From: Panagrolaimus kolymaensis
Taxonomy: Eukaryota > Nematoda > Chromadorea > Rhabditida > Panagrolaimidae
Length of the DNA stretch: 64,000 bases
Assembly: GCA_028622995.1 (NCBI GenBank)
Contig: JAJQJQ010000024.1
Location: 2,790,001 to 2,854,000, forward strand
Direction: 5' to 3'
Shown here: one piece after another, positions 48,724-60,105 of the stretch
Numbering within the stretch: the first letter of the stretch is position 1
Layout of the letters: each line of letters begins with the position of its first letter
The notes under the pieces: generated by a model
What the model was told of the DNA's origin: nothing
The model's input: the letters and a program-made list of their open reading frames with translations, nothing else
Database searches by the model: none
Made by a program: the position numbers and the translations under genes

Positions 48724-49522
48724 CTTTGAAGTTTTGAAGAGAACGAGAGAAAAGTTGAAGGTAGAGTAGAGATAAGATACGGATCTGAAAAATAAGAACA
48801 TTAATACTCGAACATGAAACAAGCGACAAAAATAGCAAACACGCATATAAACAAACTCGCTAATTAGGAGATGGAACTTGAATATGAAGAAGGTACACAT
48901 AATAATGGAATTAAGAAAGAAAATAAGAGGTGTTAATGAATCAAGTCATCAAAGACATCGAAACAAACAAATTTATAGGTACCTGAAGATGGAAAAAGGC
49001 CATGGAGAAAGAAGAGAGTAACACAAAATGGAAAAAAGGATCAAAAAGGGAGAAATCGAGAATGGAAAGAAAAAAGGAGGTAAGCAAGATGATGAAAAAT
49101 ATTTCAAAGGCATCAATTCAAAGGAATGAAAGTTTGAAAGATGAAAGACAAAAAGTGAAAATGAAAGCTTCGTCATTTTTTTAGGAAGCAAAAACGCGAG
49201 TCAACCTTTTTCACAAGTTTTTAACACGAAATTGAGTTGAAGCTTTACTGTCGCAGTTGTTTGAAAAACGAAAAGAAAGTTGGAGATTGAGAAATTTTAG
49301 TTGAGGAGAAAGGAAGTCCGCGATTATCTCTTGTTTACAATGACTAAGAACTATTAAAGGTGTTGCTTGCATCGTTTTTCGCCCGTATCTAATAAGTCTT
49401 TGTTCCCCAAAATCATAACACAAGAAGAATTTTTATTAAATTAGTTTTATTATTTATTACATAAAAAAATTAAGCATACATATAAATAAATAGAAACCCA
49501 GAAAGAGAGTATGAGGTGGTTT
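48724..49522. other. Intergenic
   Basis: Upstream region of the secreted protein gene; GA-rich plus strand (CTT/TTC on the transcribed strand) at 48980-49170. The open frames here are composition artefacts of GA/CT repeats. No gene. Confidence 0.5.
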
Positions 49523-50037
49523 TTACCAGAGACGACCAACGAACCAACCGATGAGAATCATTCCGACAATCTTCAAAGCATCATTCTTCGAATCAAAGAT
49601 TCCATTAGGATCACAATCTTTATCTTCAAGAGCGAGACCCTAAAAAAACGATAAATTAGTAAGAAAAACCAAATTAGATAGCTTTACGGAAATCATAATA
49701 AAAAATAAACTTACAGCTGGAGGAGTTCTTTCATTTTCTTTGCAAACCCATTTAACAACATCTTTGCATCCAGCTTCAGCATAATATACTCCATCTTTGA
49801 AACAGCCTCGACTATCACAGTTATCACCACAGGAGGTATCAAAGCCGCCAACTTTTTCACCTAAAAAATAAAATTAGTGTTTTAAAAATAAAAAAATGTT
49901 TAAAACATACCTTTGAGAACAACCTTTAATGTTGTACATGTTTTTTCTTTTATACATCCAAGAGGTGCAAGAGCTTCAAGAGACGGAAGATAGATGAAAG
50001 ATGCAAGAGCAACCATGAGAACGATGACGAGTTTCAT
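49523..50037 (-). CDS. Small GPI-anchor-like cysteine-rich surface protein
   Basis: Three exons in transcript order: 50037-49911, 49860-49715 and 49639-49523; 129 residues. The signal peptide is MKLVIVLMVALASFIYLPSL. The mature part has about nine cysteines (GCIKEKTCTTLK, TSCGDNCDSRGCFKDGVYYA, AGCKDVVKWVCKEN, DKDCDPNG), a pattern resembling nematode Ly6/three-finger-like surface proteins. The C-terminus (SKNDALKIVGMILIGWFVGRLW) is a short hydrophobic tail after small residues, fitting a GPI signal. The hydrophobic tail KIVGMILIG is nearly repeated in the ORF at 55380-55781 (KIIGMILIG), suggesting related genes nearby. No specific family was named. Confidence 0.68.
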
Positions 50038-50853
50038 TTTTGATTTGAGATGAGAGCGACGAAGAGCGATGAAGATCGAATGATTCGAATGAATACAACT
50101 GAAAAAAAATCGTGGCAAGCCTTTCCTTTTATACGAAAATTGAGGATCATTCATTTTTCCGTTTTTTTATACAAATTTTTATGAATTTTCGTTGCCGTTC
50201 ATTTTTTTGAAAGCTAGCTTGAAACAAAAAAAATTTCATCACACTTTTTTTTTTGTAGTTTTTCTGACAGAGACATCCTTGTAGAATATTAAATCCATAA
50301 ACATTTCTCCTAATAATCATCAATCAATCAATAAACTTTCTTTTACGTGCAAGAAGTCTATTAGAAGAACGCTTATTTACGGGTCTTTTTGATTGCTTTA
50401 CGAGTCTAATATTGTTGCTAATCCTTTTCCTTCAGCTTCTGCTTCAGTTATTTGGGTTTTATTTGTGCTTTTTTAAAATCGTCAACCAAAGCAGCTAATA
50501 TTTTTATCGATATTGAAGGAGTCAAAGTCATCAATCAATTGCTGCTTGCTTATCTTACAAAACTGCCTTCAAGTTTTAATGTATGTTACACACATAAACA
50601 ACTACCAATCAATAAAGACTTTCTTCAATCAAACATATTTGTTGGAAAAAAAGTTAGCCTATTTCGAGCTTGAATCACATCAACTTCAAAATTAGATTCC
50701 CTTATAACGAAGATGAACAAAATCCCAAAAAAAGTAAAGACACATTGAAAATACAAAAATCAATTTATTTCAATTTTTTTATACATACATACATATTAAA
50801 AATGATTACATAATACTAAAATTCTATCTAATCAATAGACACACAGTAATTAT
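50038..50853. other. Intergenic
   Basis: No credible gene. Open frames on the plus strand around 50450-50690 lack splice context and family resemblance. Confidence 0.45.
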
Positions 50854-53560
50854 TTAGCTTCTTTTTGATTCATCTTTGCTGGATTTCTTTTTACTTTTGG
50901 TTGACGATCCTTCTTTTTCAGATTCTTTTTCACCATTTTTAGCAAAGAGACCACCTTTTGATTTGATTTTAGAAGATTGAGAATTTTTGGATGAAGCTTC
51001 ACCAACTCTGAAAAAATAACATCGTTAATCAAAAAATCAAGAAAACAATGAGTTTGAATGAACAAAAATATTATCCAAAGATACAGAGTAGTCATCATGA
51101 ATCCAAACTAACTTACACGGATTTTGACTTTTTACGATCACGAGAACGTTTTTTCTTCCTAAAAATAATAAAATGAAAAAGTAACACAAAACAATAAAAC
51201 TCCTTACTTTGACTTTGAATCACTTGTATTTGATGGTGGTGCAGGAGAAGAAGAAACAACATTAACAGGTGGAGCAATCTTTGAAGTATCAACTGATTTC
51301 TTTGATTGAGATTTCGTTGAAGCAACAGTTGAATCAACATCAGCTACCTTTGATGATGGACATTTTCTCGATGATAAAGCTTTCTTTTTTCGATGCTTAT
51401 TTCGCTTCTTTTTTGATGATGAACTTCCACTACCACCACTTTGAGGATCACGATTAGGCGAAGCTTTAGATGAGGATGATGGAAGAGGTTCTTTATATGC
51501 TTGTTGAGTTGTGTGAGTTTGATTTTGAGTGACAGAAGATGGAAGTTGAGTAGCTTGAGTAGAAGATTCATTATGAGTTCCTTGAGTTGAAGCTATATGA
51601 AGAGATCGTCGTTCAACTTTTGGTCGCTTCTGAGATTGTTCGTTTGTAGCATCTTGAGTTTTAGAAACTTGTTTGGTTTGAGTTCTGGTGGAAGAATTTG
51701 AAGGAAATATTGGCATAACTTCACCATTATCCATGGTCCCTGTTTTTGATTTATTTTTCTTCTTCGTTGAACTTCCACCTTTGCTACTGCTTTCGGAATC
51801 ATTCTTCTTTTTCTTAGCAACAGATTTCTTTGTTCCAGAGGAATCATGCGTTTTTGAAAAGCTAACTTTGGTTTCTTGACTTTCTAATTCACCATGCTTT
51901 CTCTTTTTTCCACCACCACTTTTTAAACTTGGATTTTCAGAAGATGCATTAATTTGACGACTTTTAGATGTTCCACTAGCTTGAGTTTTATCAGAAGTTT
52001 GTTGAGTGGAAACATGAACCTTTTTCTTCCTAAAATAATGAGACATTTGATTAATCATTTCAGACGCGTTGAAATATATAAGTAGCTTACTTTTTTGCAG
52101 CCGAATCTTTACGAGTTCTTGAACCACGTGAACCAAATGGACTATCAGATCTAAAAACAACACGTTTATAAGCAGCGATATATGAAGTTAAAAAAAGACA
52201 AATTTACTTGTTTCCTTCTTGAGTCTTTTCGGTTGATACAATCTTGTCAGCTTTACTCGTTTCCTTGACTTTTTGATTGATAGAACGTCGAAGATTACGA
52301 AGTTCATCATACTGATTATTCTTCCTAAAAACTTTATTATGATTAGTATGTTTACTGAGTTGCATTAAAAGATTACGTTTTCTTCTTTTCAGACTTTTTA
52401 CTACAGCTTGCATCAGGATCTTTGTTGGATGGTTCTTGAGTTTCACTTTCCATCACTTGAGTTTTACTAACGCTAAGTTCTTTGCTTGGTTTACGTTGAG
52501 AAGGTTTATCACGTTTGGAATCAGCTTTTTCTTTTGCTGATGTTCGAGTGGTAGTGGAAATCTTTGAATCCATACCAGGCATATGAGAAAGATTTGGTTT
52601 TCTTGAAGCTTTTGATTGAGTTTTGATGGAGCCTAAAATGCAAATGGATGATTGATAAATAAGCTTCGAAATCAAGAAAGGCGTGTAAAGATGTCCATTA
52701 ACAAACCTTTTCCTTTATCTTGAGCTTTCTTTCCTTTTGATTTGGATGATCCACCTTTAACACCAGCTCGAACAACATCATCACCTGGCTGAAAAGAATG
52801 ATATTTTACTAAAGTAATTAAATATGTACAACAATATGAAACATTATAAAGCCGAAAAACAAACATACATTTCCCATGGTTTTTGTCTTCGTCATTGCCT
52901 TAGTTTCATATGCATTGTTGTTAGATTCATGGAACGTTTCTTTCTCACTTGCTTGAGTTCGACTGAAAAATAATCTTTAGCAAATGATAACAACCATGTT
53001 AAATCAAGAACATACTCAGCTTTAAGCTCTTCTTGCTTTGTTTGAGGCATTACTTTAGATGGAGTAAGTTTAGCAGTAGATTTTTCAACCATTTTTTCAC
53101 GACTCTTTTCTTTCTTCGCTTCTTTACCATGTTGAGAACTTTCTGAAACGGCGAAACATGAGTATATATTTATTTATTTTTTGTCAAAAAAGTGATTACC
53201 CTTCTTTTCTTCCACTTTTTGAGCAGCAGCATTTGACGGTTCCATTTTCATTTCATTTCCTTTGAATCCACCATCTTTTGGAATTTCTGAATCTTCAGCA
53301 GATTTGAAAGCAGCAGAATCAGATGGTTGTTGTTGTTCATGACCTTTAGGTTGTTGTTGTTCGGATTTTCCAGCATTTGATGGTGGTACATAATTTGTTA
53401 CAGCTGTAGAGATTTCACGAACCTTTCCATTTCTTTCAGGACGAGCTTTTTTATTTCGAGCTCCACATATAGTTAAGGCGAAGATCATACCAATGAATAG
53501 CCCCATAAACCATTTTGAAGATTCGAACAAAACTTGATTAAAACTTTCCAACAAATCCAT
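50854..53560 (-). CDS. Membrane-anchored Lys/Ser-rich low-complexity protein
   Basis: About ten exons with ordinary GT-AG borders run from the ATG at 53560 to the stop at 50854. Exon 1 (53560-53200) encodes MDLLESFNQVLFESSKWFMG with one membrane segment (FMGLFIGMIFALTIC) followed by basic residues. The rest is extremely rich in Lys, Ser, Thr, Gln and Glu, with poly-basic runs (KKKKNDSESSSKGGSSTKKK, KKKRNKHRKKKA) and no globular domain. The short exon between 53017 and 52970 appears open but carries a good GTATGT donor and TTTTTCAG acceptor, so splicing there is likely (giving KADRTQASEKE). It may act at an organelle membrane or in nuclear-envelope/ER-nucleic-acid contact, but there is no direct evidence. 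The exact 3' exon borders are approximate. Confidence 0.68.
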
Positions 53561-53807
53561 TTTCTTGAAACACGTTTCGAGTTCAAATCAAGCAAACACA
53601 ATGATTTTAGAGTGATGATCATCATCATCGTTAACAAAAAATTTTATTATGCAAATTTTGGAAGTTGCATTGATTGTGAAAAGCAACAACATCGAAGTAA
53701 AGAAATAATGAAAGTTTTGAAAATGGATGGAAACGAGAGAAGATGAAAAAGGCGGGATTCGTTTGGAGAGAAATCAAACAAGAAGTTCGTCGTTGCTGGT
53801 TGGAAAA

Positions 53808-54603
53808 ATGAATGTTAAATATTTTTTGTTTTTGCTTATTCTTTTCTTCAATGATAAAATTTTGAGTCAATCAAACAACAACAAAGGCAATGGATTCAAT
53901 GAAAATGTGAGTTTATTAATTTTTTGGGGAAACAAACCTTTTTTATATGCGTATATTTTTTAATTTTAGCGGGTTCTTGGTGGAAATGCAACTGATCCGG
54001 AAATGTTTAAATTTGTTCCAAGTTATCGAAGAATATTTCATCAATTTTCTGAAGAATCAAATATAACAACATTGTCGGATTCTTGGTTTTGTTCATCAAC
54101 AATTATTTCAAAACGTCATCTTTTAACTTCAGCTCATTGTGTCACTAAATCGCCAGAATACGTGATTGATGGTAAAGGAAAGTAAGTTTTTTTTTCTTCT
54201 CTCAATATTATGATAGTGTAAAAAATTGCTTTTATTTAATTTTTCGTATTGTGTTCACCCATTTCTATTTTAAAAAAATTCACTCTTATATTTTGTTTTA
54301 ATTTAACGATTATTATTTTTTAGCTTTAGTGTGGCAGCTTTTGTTCTTCTTGATTTTCGTCCTAAAGATGAATTTATTTTTGATAGCAATATAAATCAAT
54401 ACGTTTTTCCAATCTCAAAATTTGGCATTTCATCTCAAGTATATGTTTATGATGTAAGGTGCCCAATATGCTCTAAGAAAGATCTTGAAATTGTTGAATT
54501 TCCTGAACATACCAAGTTTAACATTGATCCTGTTCTTCTTGCAAAAGATTACGAAGAAAGAAATGGTGATATTGGAATTGTTGCTGGTTATGGAGAATAC
54601 TAA
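53808..54603 (+). pseudogene. Trypsin-like serine protease, C-terminus missing
   Basis: Three exons, 53808-53906, 53970-54181 and 54324-54603; 196 residues. A signal peptide (MNVKYFLFLLILFF) is followed by RVLGGNATDPE, corresponding to the activation IVGG-type site. Then come the catalytic His in LLTSAHCV and a candidate catalytic Asp in NGDIGIVA. The chain ends at TAA shortly after (GYGEY), about 60-70 residues before where GDSGGP with the catalytic Ser is expected. A GTAAGC donor-like site immediately follows the stop (54605). So it is either a truncated pseudogene, a non-catalytic trypsin-like protein, or a gene whose last exons were missed. The expected GDSGG was not found before the LTR element. 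Confidence 0.6.
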
Positions 54604-55374
54604 TGTAAGCTTTTCATTTTCAATTGAACTAAATGGGGATTAAACCTTTTCACTTTTCTTCTTATTATTCTGTAGCTATTTATTAGTGAAGCTTGATATT
54701 TTGCTTAAAAAAAATCAAATATAATTTTCAAAAAAAGAAGAGATGAGGAAAAGAAAGTAAAATGCATCATAATAAAAGGGTTATATCTAGTTATCTTTTA
54801 AATACACAAAAAGTTAATATAAACCATTTTTGTATTGTTCTTATTTTGAGAAAAAAGAACTTTTTATGCAACAGAATTTTCATAAATTTTTGACAATAGC
54901 CGATGGTGATAAGGAAAGAATAGCTGACGATAAGTCAAGAGCTCTCGATGCGAAAGTTTCGTGGAGCTGTATTTTTTCGAAGAGGCTTCGATGATTCTCT
55001 TTTTTTTCAACATGCTTTTTTTCTTCTCTGAAAATTATTTTTATTGCTTCTAAAACTTTTGATGGATCCTTTATTTTTCTTTCCATTAACATATTACATC
55101 TTTATGTTCGCGCATTATTTTAACCTTTAGAATAACTTGCTTTACTAACAAAATCGTTTAAAAAATATTTATTGTCTCGAGGATTCGTGTTTTTTCCATT
55201 TGTTCTTAGGGTTAATTTATTTTTCCTTCTCTTTTTCTCATTATGACGTGTTGCTTGTTAAAAGTGGGATCAATAACTTCATTCACTAACTTATTTTACC
55301 CTTTATCTTCATCACTCCCTTTACGTGATTTTACATCCACCGGTTTCTAACTTTTTATTTTACGTTTTTTTAGG
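54604..55374. other. Non-coding stretch between protease fragment and orphan ORF
   Basis: No exon was recognised on either strand. A minus-strand ORF at 54880-55092 is Lys/Glu-rich but lacks splice or start context. Confidence 0.4.
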
Positions 55375-55781
55375 TAAGCATGATTAATCCAGACGTTATC
55401 CTACTTGCTCACTATAAGAATCTCTATTATAACCTTACTTTCTACGATTGGTGGTCCAAATTTGATGATCCTCAAAAAATCAAACTTATCAATGCAGTTC
55501 CTGATCAAACTCTTGGAAATAATGCTTTTGTTTTTCTTGGTGACAACATTGGAGTTATATACACACGTGCCTCTGACAGAACTCGACTTCGTGAATTGAT
55601 GATTGCTAAAACTGTGAGTTATTTTCTTTCTCTTTTTAATAAACAAACAAATCATTTTAGACTCTGGGACCAAATGCTCCTCAAATGGCAGTTCAGAACT
55701 AATAAATCAATGGCATTTAAAATCATTGGAATGATACTCATTGGATGTTACTTTCTCTTCTTTGATGGTTTATTTTTGTAG
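55375..55781 (+). CDS. Orphan ORF with hydrophobic C-terminal tail
   Basis: It follows a good acceptor (TTTTTTTAG) and reads MINPDVILLAHYKN..., FYDWWSKFDDPQKI, AFVFLGDNIGVIYTRASDR. It can continue without splicing to a C-terminal hydrophobic tail KSMAFKIIGMILIGCYFLFF. A GTGAGT/TTTTAG pair at about 55614-55660 would instead splice to a short tail ending LGPNAPQMAVQN. The hydrophobic tail resembles that of the protein at 49523-50037. It could be the 3' part of the upstream protease-like gene or a separate GPI-anchored protein. The LTR retrotransposon inserts 84 bases downstream. Family unknown. Confidence 0.4.
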
Positions 55782-55865
55782 TCAATTTTTTATGCTTCTT
55801 GAATATTTCCTTATTGTTTGTTTATATGTATGCTTGTGTAGTCTATAAAATTCTGTTTTGATGAT

Positions 55866-56154
55866 TGTTGTGGCTCTGACAACACGAAGCATTCAAAATG
55901 GCGCTTTCTGATGGTCTCGTATGGATTGTGGAAGCCTCGCTGCATAGCCTATTTTGTAATCATTGTTTTCATTGTTTTGTTAGTAGTTAGCACTTCACTT
56001 TACATTTCACTTTACTCTGTATCGTCTTTGTTGCTGTTAGCTTACCGCTCAGCTAACAGCTGTGTTCCTGAATAAATACTTACTATTTATTATTGTGTCA
56101 ATTCTACGGCATTAAAGGAACATTCTTTGTCTAACCAACTTCACGGTTAGGACA
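55866..56154 (+). repeat. 5' LTR
   Basis: 289-bp direct repeat, the left partner of 58874-59162. It contains the AATAAA polyadenylation signal (near 56074) within a hairpin-prone segment. Confidence 0.93.
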
Positions 56155-56204
56155 AACTGGTGACGAGTGATTTCAACTCTGCGCTGCTCTGCTCGTGCTC
56201 ATCT

Positions 56205-56345
56205 TTTCCCAGATTTTTGATACAAAATCTGCTGCTGCTGCTCTTACAACTTTTACCAGATTTTTGATTCAAAATCTGCTGAAACTGTTCTTGGTGATCC
56301 TCAAACTTGTTCAACTTTTCCCAGATTTTTGATTCAAAATCTGTT
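56205..56345 (+). repeat. Short hairpin repeated three times inside the LTR element
   Basis: The unit CAGATTTT-TGATTC-AAAATCTG occurs three times (one copy with TGATAC), each a self-complementary stem of 8 bases with a 6-base loop, separated by Cys/Thr/Leu-type CTG-rich sequence. Confidence 0.75.
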
Positions 56346-57360
56346 GCAACTGTTCTTGGTCACATTGCTGCTACTTACAAACAATCAAAGAAGAGGGAGA
56401 AGGACGACAACGATGTCCAATAGTTTATGGTTTCAACTCTAAAAGCACTGGTCGTATTTCTGGGTAAGCTTATGGATAAGCTCATGCATGGTAAAGATAC
56501 TGATTTTATGCTTTTTGATCCAAAAGCTATGTCAAATTTATCTGATGCCAATACCCTACCGTTTCGATGATTATACCGATGCGAAAATCATCCATCCTTC
56601 CGTTTTGTGATTTTCCGTGCAAAAATACAATGGATTTCAAATGCTCATATCCTACTGATTTCGATGCTGCTGATTATGATTCAACTGGTTATGCTCATGC
56701 TTCGTATGTTCTTATGCTGATGTTCCAAGACGTCCTCAACGTTCCTGAGTTCAGACGTGGAAATCAAAGAACATGATCCTGATACAACTTTTTCGATGTT
56801 CTTCCGAAATGCTATCATGCTTATCGTAAATAGCTCATGGAGAAGCTTAATCGAAATTCAAGTATTCTTCCCTTATGTTTTCTATGGTTAAAAGCAACGT
56901 TTCGAACTATGTCAATTTGTGCAAAGTACTCGACTCTTCAATGCTTTAATGTTTCGTCAATCTCTAACTTCATCATCTCAAAGAAGAAGGAGGAGAAGAG
57001 GGCTCCTGTGCTCTTGCTGGAAACGAAGAAGGAGAGGAAGAGGCAGATGATATCTGCCGAAGCTAAAGGAAATGGATTTCCTCACAACATGTCTTCGTTG
57101 ATGCACGTATTACTTCGCTTGGTCCTCTGGTTCAACATTCTTATATTGGTCGTCCTCCTGCTTCGATCAATGTCATCATCATCTCCTGATCAACTTCACA
57201 ATGATCAACCTTATCTTGCAATACGTTCAACTTCCTGTAATATTGTTAACTCAAGTTCCGGTGATCTAATCTACAGATACCGCTTATGTTCTAATATGGT
57301 AAACTCAAGTGTTCGATGATCTCATCTACAGATATCGTTTATGTTCCAACACCATGTTCA

Positions 57361-57545
57361 TTTCCTGAATAAATATCTCTGCTTTATTTATCTCGAAATG
57401 GCGTTCATCTCGTGAATAATTATCTCTGCTTTAATTATCTCGAAATGGTATGATCTCCTGAATAAGTATCTCGGCTTTACTTATCTGGTTTCTAATGGTG
57501 TGTTCTCCTGAATAAGTATCTCTGCTTTACTTATCTTGTTTCTGA
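57361..57545 (+). repeat. Four tandem hairpin copies with compensatory changes
   Basis: Four degenerate copies of a unit of about 45 bases, beginning CCTGAATAA. Each contains a 7-base stem around the loop TCTCTGCTT-like. The stem arms are ATAAATA/TATTTAT, ATAATTA/TAATTAT, ATAAGTA/TACTTAT and ATAAGTA/TACTTAT. The variable middle base changes on both arms together (A-T, T-A, G-C). Confidence 0.85.
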
Positions 57546-57771
57546 TGTTCGGATGTCCTCACATGCCGATTATGCTCTTTCCTTGGTCGCTTGGTTCAGC
57601 ATTGTCACTGCACATGCCCAAAGGCTAACTTCAAAATGGAATGACAGCAACTCAGATCGTGGAATGGAACTTCGCTTGATTCAACTATTGATCGTATGGA
57701 TGAAGGCTCTCCTGATGATGTTCAACAATTCAAATGGATGGAGACTCTGTTCATCAACCTCATCTCAAGTT

Positions 57772-57990
57772 CAGGTTACCTCACCTTGCTATGGATGCTA
57801 AAGAAGCTCAGGTTACTTCACCTTGCTATGGTTGCTAAAGAAGATAGGTGACTTCACCTTGCTATGGATGCTAAAGAAGCTCAGGTTACTTCACCTTGCT
57901 ATGGTTGCTAAAGAAGATAGGTGACTTCACCTTGCAATGGTCGCTAAAGAAGATAGGTGACTTCACCTTGCAATGGTCGCTAAAGAAGTT
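57772..57990 (+). repeat. About six tandem 36-37-bp repeats
   Basis: Copies of the type AGGTTACTTCACCTTGC-ATGGNTGCTAAAGAAG follow one another with small changes (TATGG/AATGG, GATGCT/GTCGCT). This is a recent tandem expansion inside the retroelement interior. Confidence 0.8.
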
Positions 57991-58873
57991 CGTCCTGGTC
58001 TCCATCGCAATTGTTCCTCAACTCTTGCTCATTCCTGGATTTCTTCACAATGATCTTGTTCATCTGGTGCTCGAACTTATGGTTCTAAATACTTGGTTTA
58101 ACCTACAAACTACTGGTATCAAACATTTGTTCATCGTCATAAGCTGACAATTTCATCTGCTGCTACATATTGAATGGATTCAATATTATTCAAAACTGAT
58201 TGATTATGCTCTTCGTATGACTCTTTCTCAACACGAAACAACTTCGCTTGTCAATCGCAGCTGAACATCAAATTTATGCTTTATACTCAAAAGCAATTCT
58301 GCTGGACATCCTCATGTCGCTGAACTTCGATCACAACAACTCCTGGTCCTCTTCGATGTTACTGGTTCGCTGATCCCTATCTTCACGATTTCTAAAGAAG
58401 GAGAAGGAACAGATGGTACATCTGTCGATATGGTATCAACATAAAGCTAATTCTACAGCTACTCATGTTTATGGTCATCTCCAACTCAAAGAAGATTCTT
58501 TGGTAAAGAATCTATGGAACTCTCTTGATCAAATGGTACTAATATGCTCGACTTTCAAAAAGAAGATTTTATGGAATAAATCGAAAGTTTCAATCAACTT
58601 GTTCGTGCTAAAGAAGCTTCAACAATGTATTCTCATCTGGTGGTCTCCCTGCAGACACTGTACTTCAAGATGCTAGATATCGTTCAAGTTCTCCGGTTCA
58701 ATCTCGTGCTAGTTCTTCTGGTCAATCTCATGCTCGTTCTGCTGAAGATCTCCTGCTCAAAGAAGAACTCAACCTCTTGCTCCAACTTCCAATCGTCGTT
58801 ATCCTAATGGCACTGCAACTCAAGATTCTCAATGCTGAATGAAGATGCAATGCTGAAATAGGAGGGAGAAGAG

Positions 58874-59162
58874 TGTTGTGGCTCTGACAACACGAAGCAT
58901 TCAAAATGGCGCTTTCTGATGGTCTCGTATGGATTGTGGAAGCCTCGCTGCATAGCCTATTTTGTAATCATTGTTTTCATTGTTTTGTTAGTAGTTAGCA
59001 CTTCACTTTACATTTCACTTTACTCTGTATCGTCTTTGTTGCTGTTAGCTTACCGCTCAGCTAACAGCTGTGTTCCTGAATAAATACTTACTATTTATTA
59101 TTGTGTCAATTCTACGGCATTAAAGGAACATTCTTTGTCTAACCAACTTCACGGTTAGGACA
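58874..59162 (+). repeat. 3' LTR
   Basis: 289-bp direct repeat matching 55866-56154 and directly preceded by a polypurine tract. Confidence 0.93.
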
Positions 59163-59269
59163 ATGATTCTTGTAATATATTATCGGTAGTAGATGAAATC
59201 TTTTTAAGAATCTGCCGCCACCTTAATTAAACTTTCCTCACTGATTGCGGTTGTGATCCACTGTTTTAG

Positions 59270-59517
59270 GTCGAATAGCCAAAGAACATATGCTCAAATC
59301 AAAACTTCCTAATTCTGTTCTTGGTAAAATTTGGAAACTTGCTGATGTTGATAAAGATGGTTTCTTGGATGCTGATGAATTTGCCTTAGCAAATTACTTG
59401 ATCAATCTCAAATTAGAAGGACATGAATTACCATCGGATCTTCCAAAGCATCTTATTCCTCCAAGCAAAAAGGATCTTGAAATCTCTGAAGGCGTTTATC
59501 CTCAATTAGAAGATTAA
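59270..59517 (+). pseudogene. EHD/RME-1-like C-terminal EH-domain exon, orphan
   Basis: After a good acceptor (CTGTTTTAG) it reads RIAKEHMLKSKLPNSVLGKI, then WKLADVDKDGFLDADEFALA with a canonical EF-hand loop DVDKDGFLDADE, then KLEGHELPSDLPKHLIPPSK and a short acidic tail to TAA at 59515-59517. This is the C-terminal EH domain of EHD ATPases such as RME-1, which bind NPF motifs during endocytic recycling. No dynamin-type GTPase/ATPase exons or the preceding helical domain were seen anywhere upstream in the window. The LTR element stands between it and any upstream exon, and the true 5' exons should lie beyond the region searched or be lost. AATAAA signals follow at about 59640. Confidence 0.8.
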
Positions 59518-60105
59518 GAAAGAAAGAAACGAATTATTCAATGCTTCTTCCTTCGAAAAGAAACAACTTTATTTCTTATTATTACTGTTTTAAATTCACA
59601 TTTTTGTATAATAATTAATTAATTTGCTGCTGCCTAATAATAAATAATTATGTTTTTTTTTGTGTTGTTTTGTATCATGAATTATTCTTGTTGTGCTTAT
59701 TATTTAGTTTGATGCGACAACATTAGTATTATTCCTTCTTGTGTCATAGCTGTGGTTTCTCAAGACTATAAAAGTATGGGAAATTGAGATTTGTTTATAG
59801 TTTTTTTGTAGCATTATTGTAGTAGCAACTAAAAAAGGCAAAGAATGTTTGAACAAGTCACAAATTTAATCAATATTTCCACAGCTCAAACAAAAATGAA
59901 TGGCCAAAATAAGCAATAATATAACAAAAAAGAGGTAATTTTTCAAAATTTCCTGTAGAGATTTTCCACTCCGTCCTTTTTTTCAAGTGTTTACTATTTT
60001 TTAATTAATATTTTCTTCTTGAAAAAGTGTGGATGAAGAAACTAAATTATTTGATCATTGTGCTCACTTTTTTAGTTGAAATAGGTTTATTTATAAAATA
60101 GTTCC
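59518..60105. other. Intergenic
   Basis: 3' UTR of the EH exon and AT-rich sequence. No other feature seen. Confidence 0.45.

Larger units (their letters stand above)
55861..59167 (+). mobile_element. Complete non-autonomous LTR retrotransposon
   Basis: Two direct repeats of 289 bases (55866-56154 and 58874-59162) appear identical by eye and start TGTTGTGG, ending GGTTAGGACA (TG...CA ends). They are flanked by the 5-bp duplication ATGAT (55861-55865 and 59163-59167). A purine tract AGGAGGGAGAAGAG sits immediately before the 3' LTR. TGGTGACGAGTGA begins three bases after the 5' LTR, a position suitable for a primer-binding site. The 2.7-kb interior has no reverse transcriptase, integrase or protease motif; short open frames have no recognisable gag. 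It is therefore a large non-autonomous (LARD-like) element. LTR identity implies recent insertion. The interior has three internal repeat families (described separately). It lies upstream of an isolated EH-domain exon. Confidence 0.93.

Noticed and set aside
48973..49191. ORFs on both strands in GA/CT-rich DNA
   Set aside because: Simple-composition artefacts lacking homology.
51269..51879. Plus-strand ORFs opposite the Lys/Ser-rich gene
   Set aside because: Shadow frames of a low-complexity coding region.
56567..58807. Retrotransposon internal ORFs as gag/pol
   Set aside because: No zinc knuckle, protease DTG/DSG, YxDD or integrase HHCC motifs were found; the frames shift around tandem repeats.
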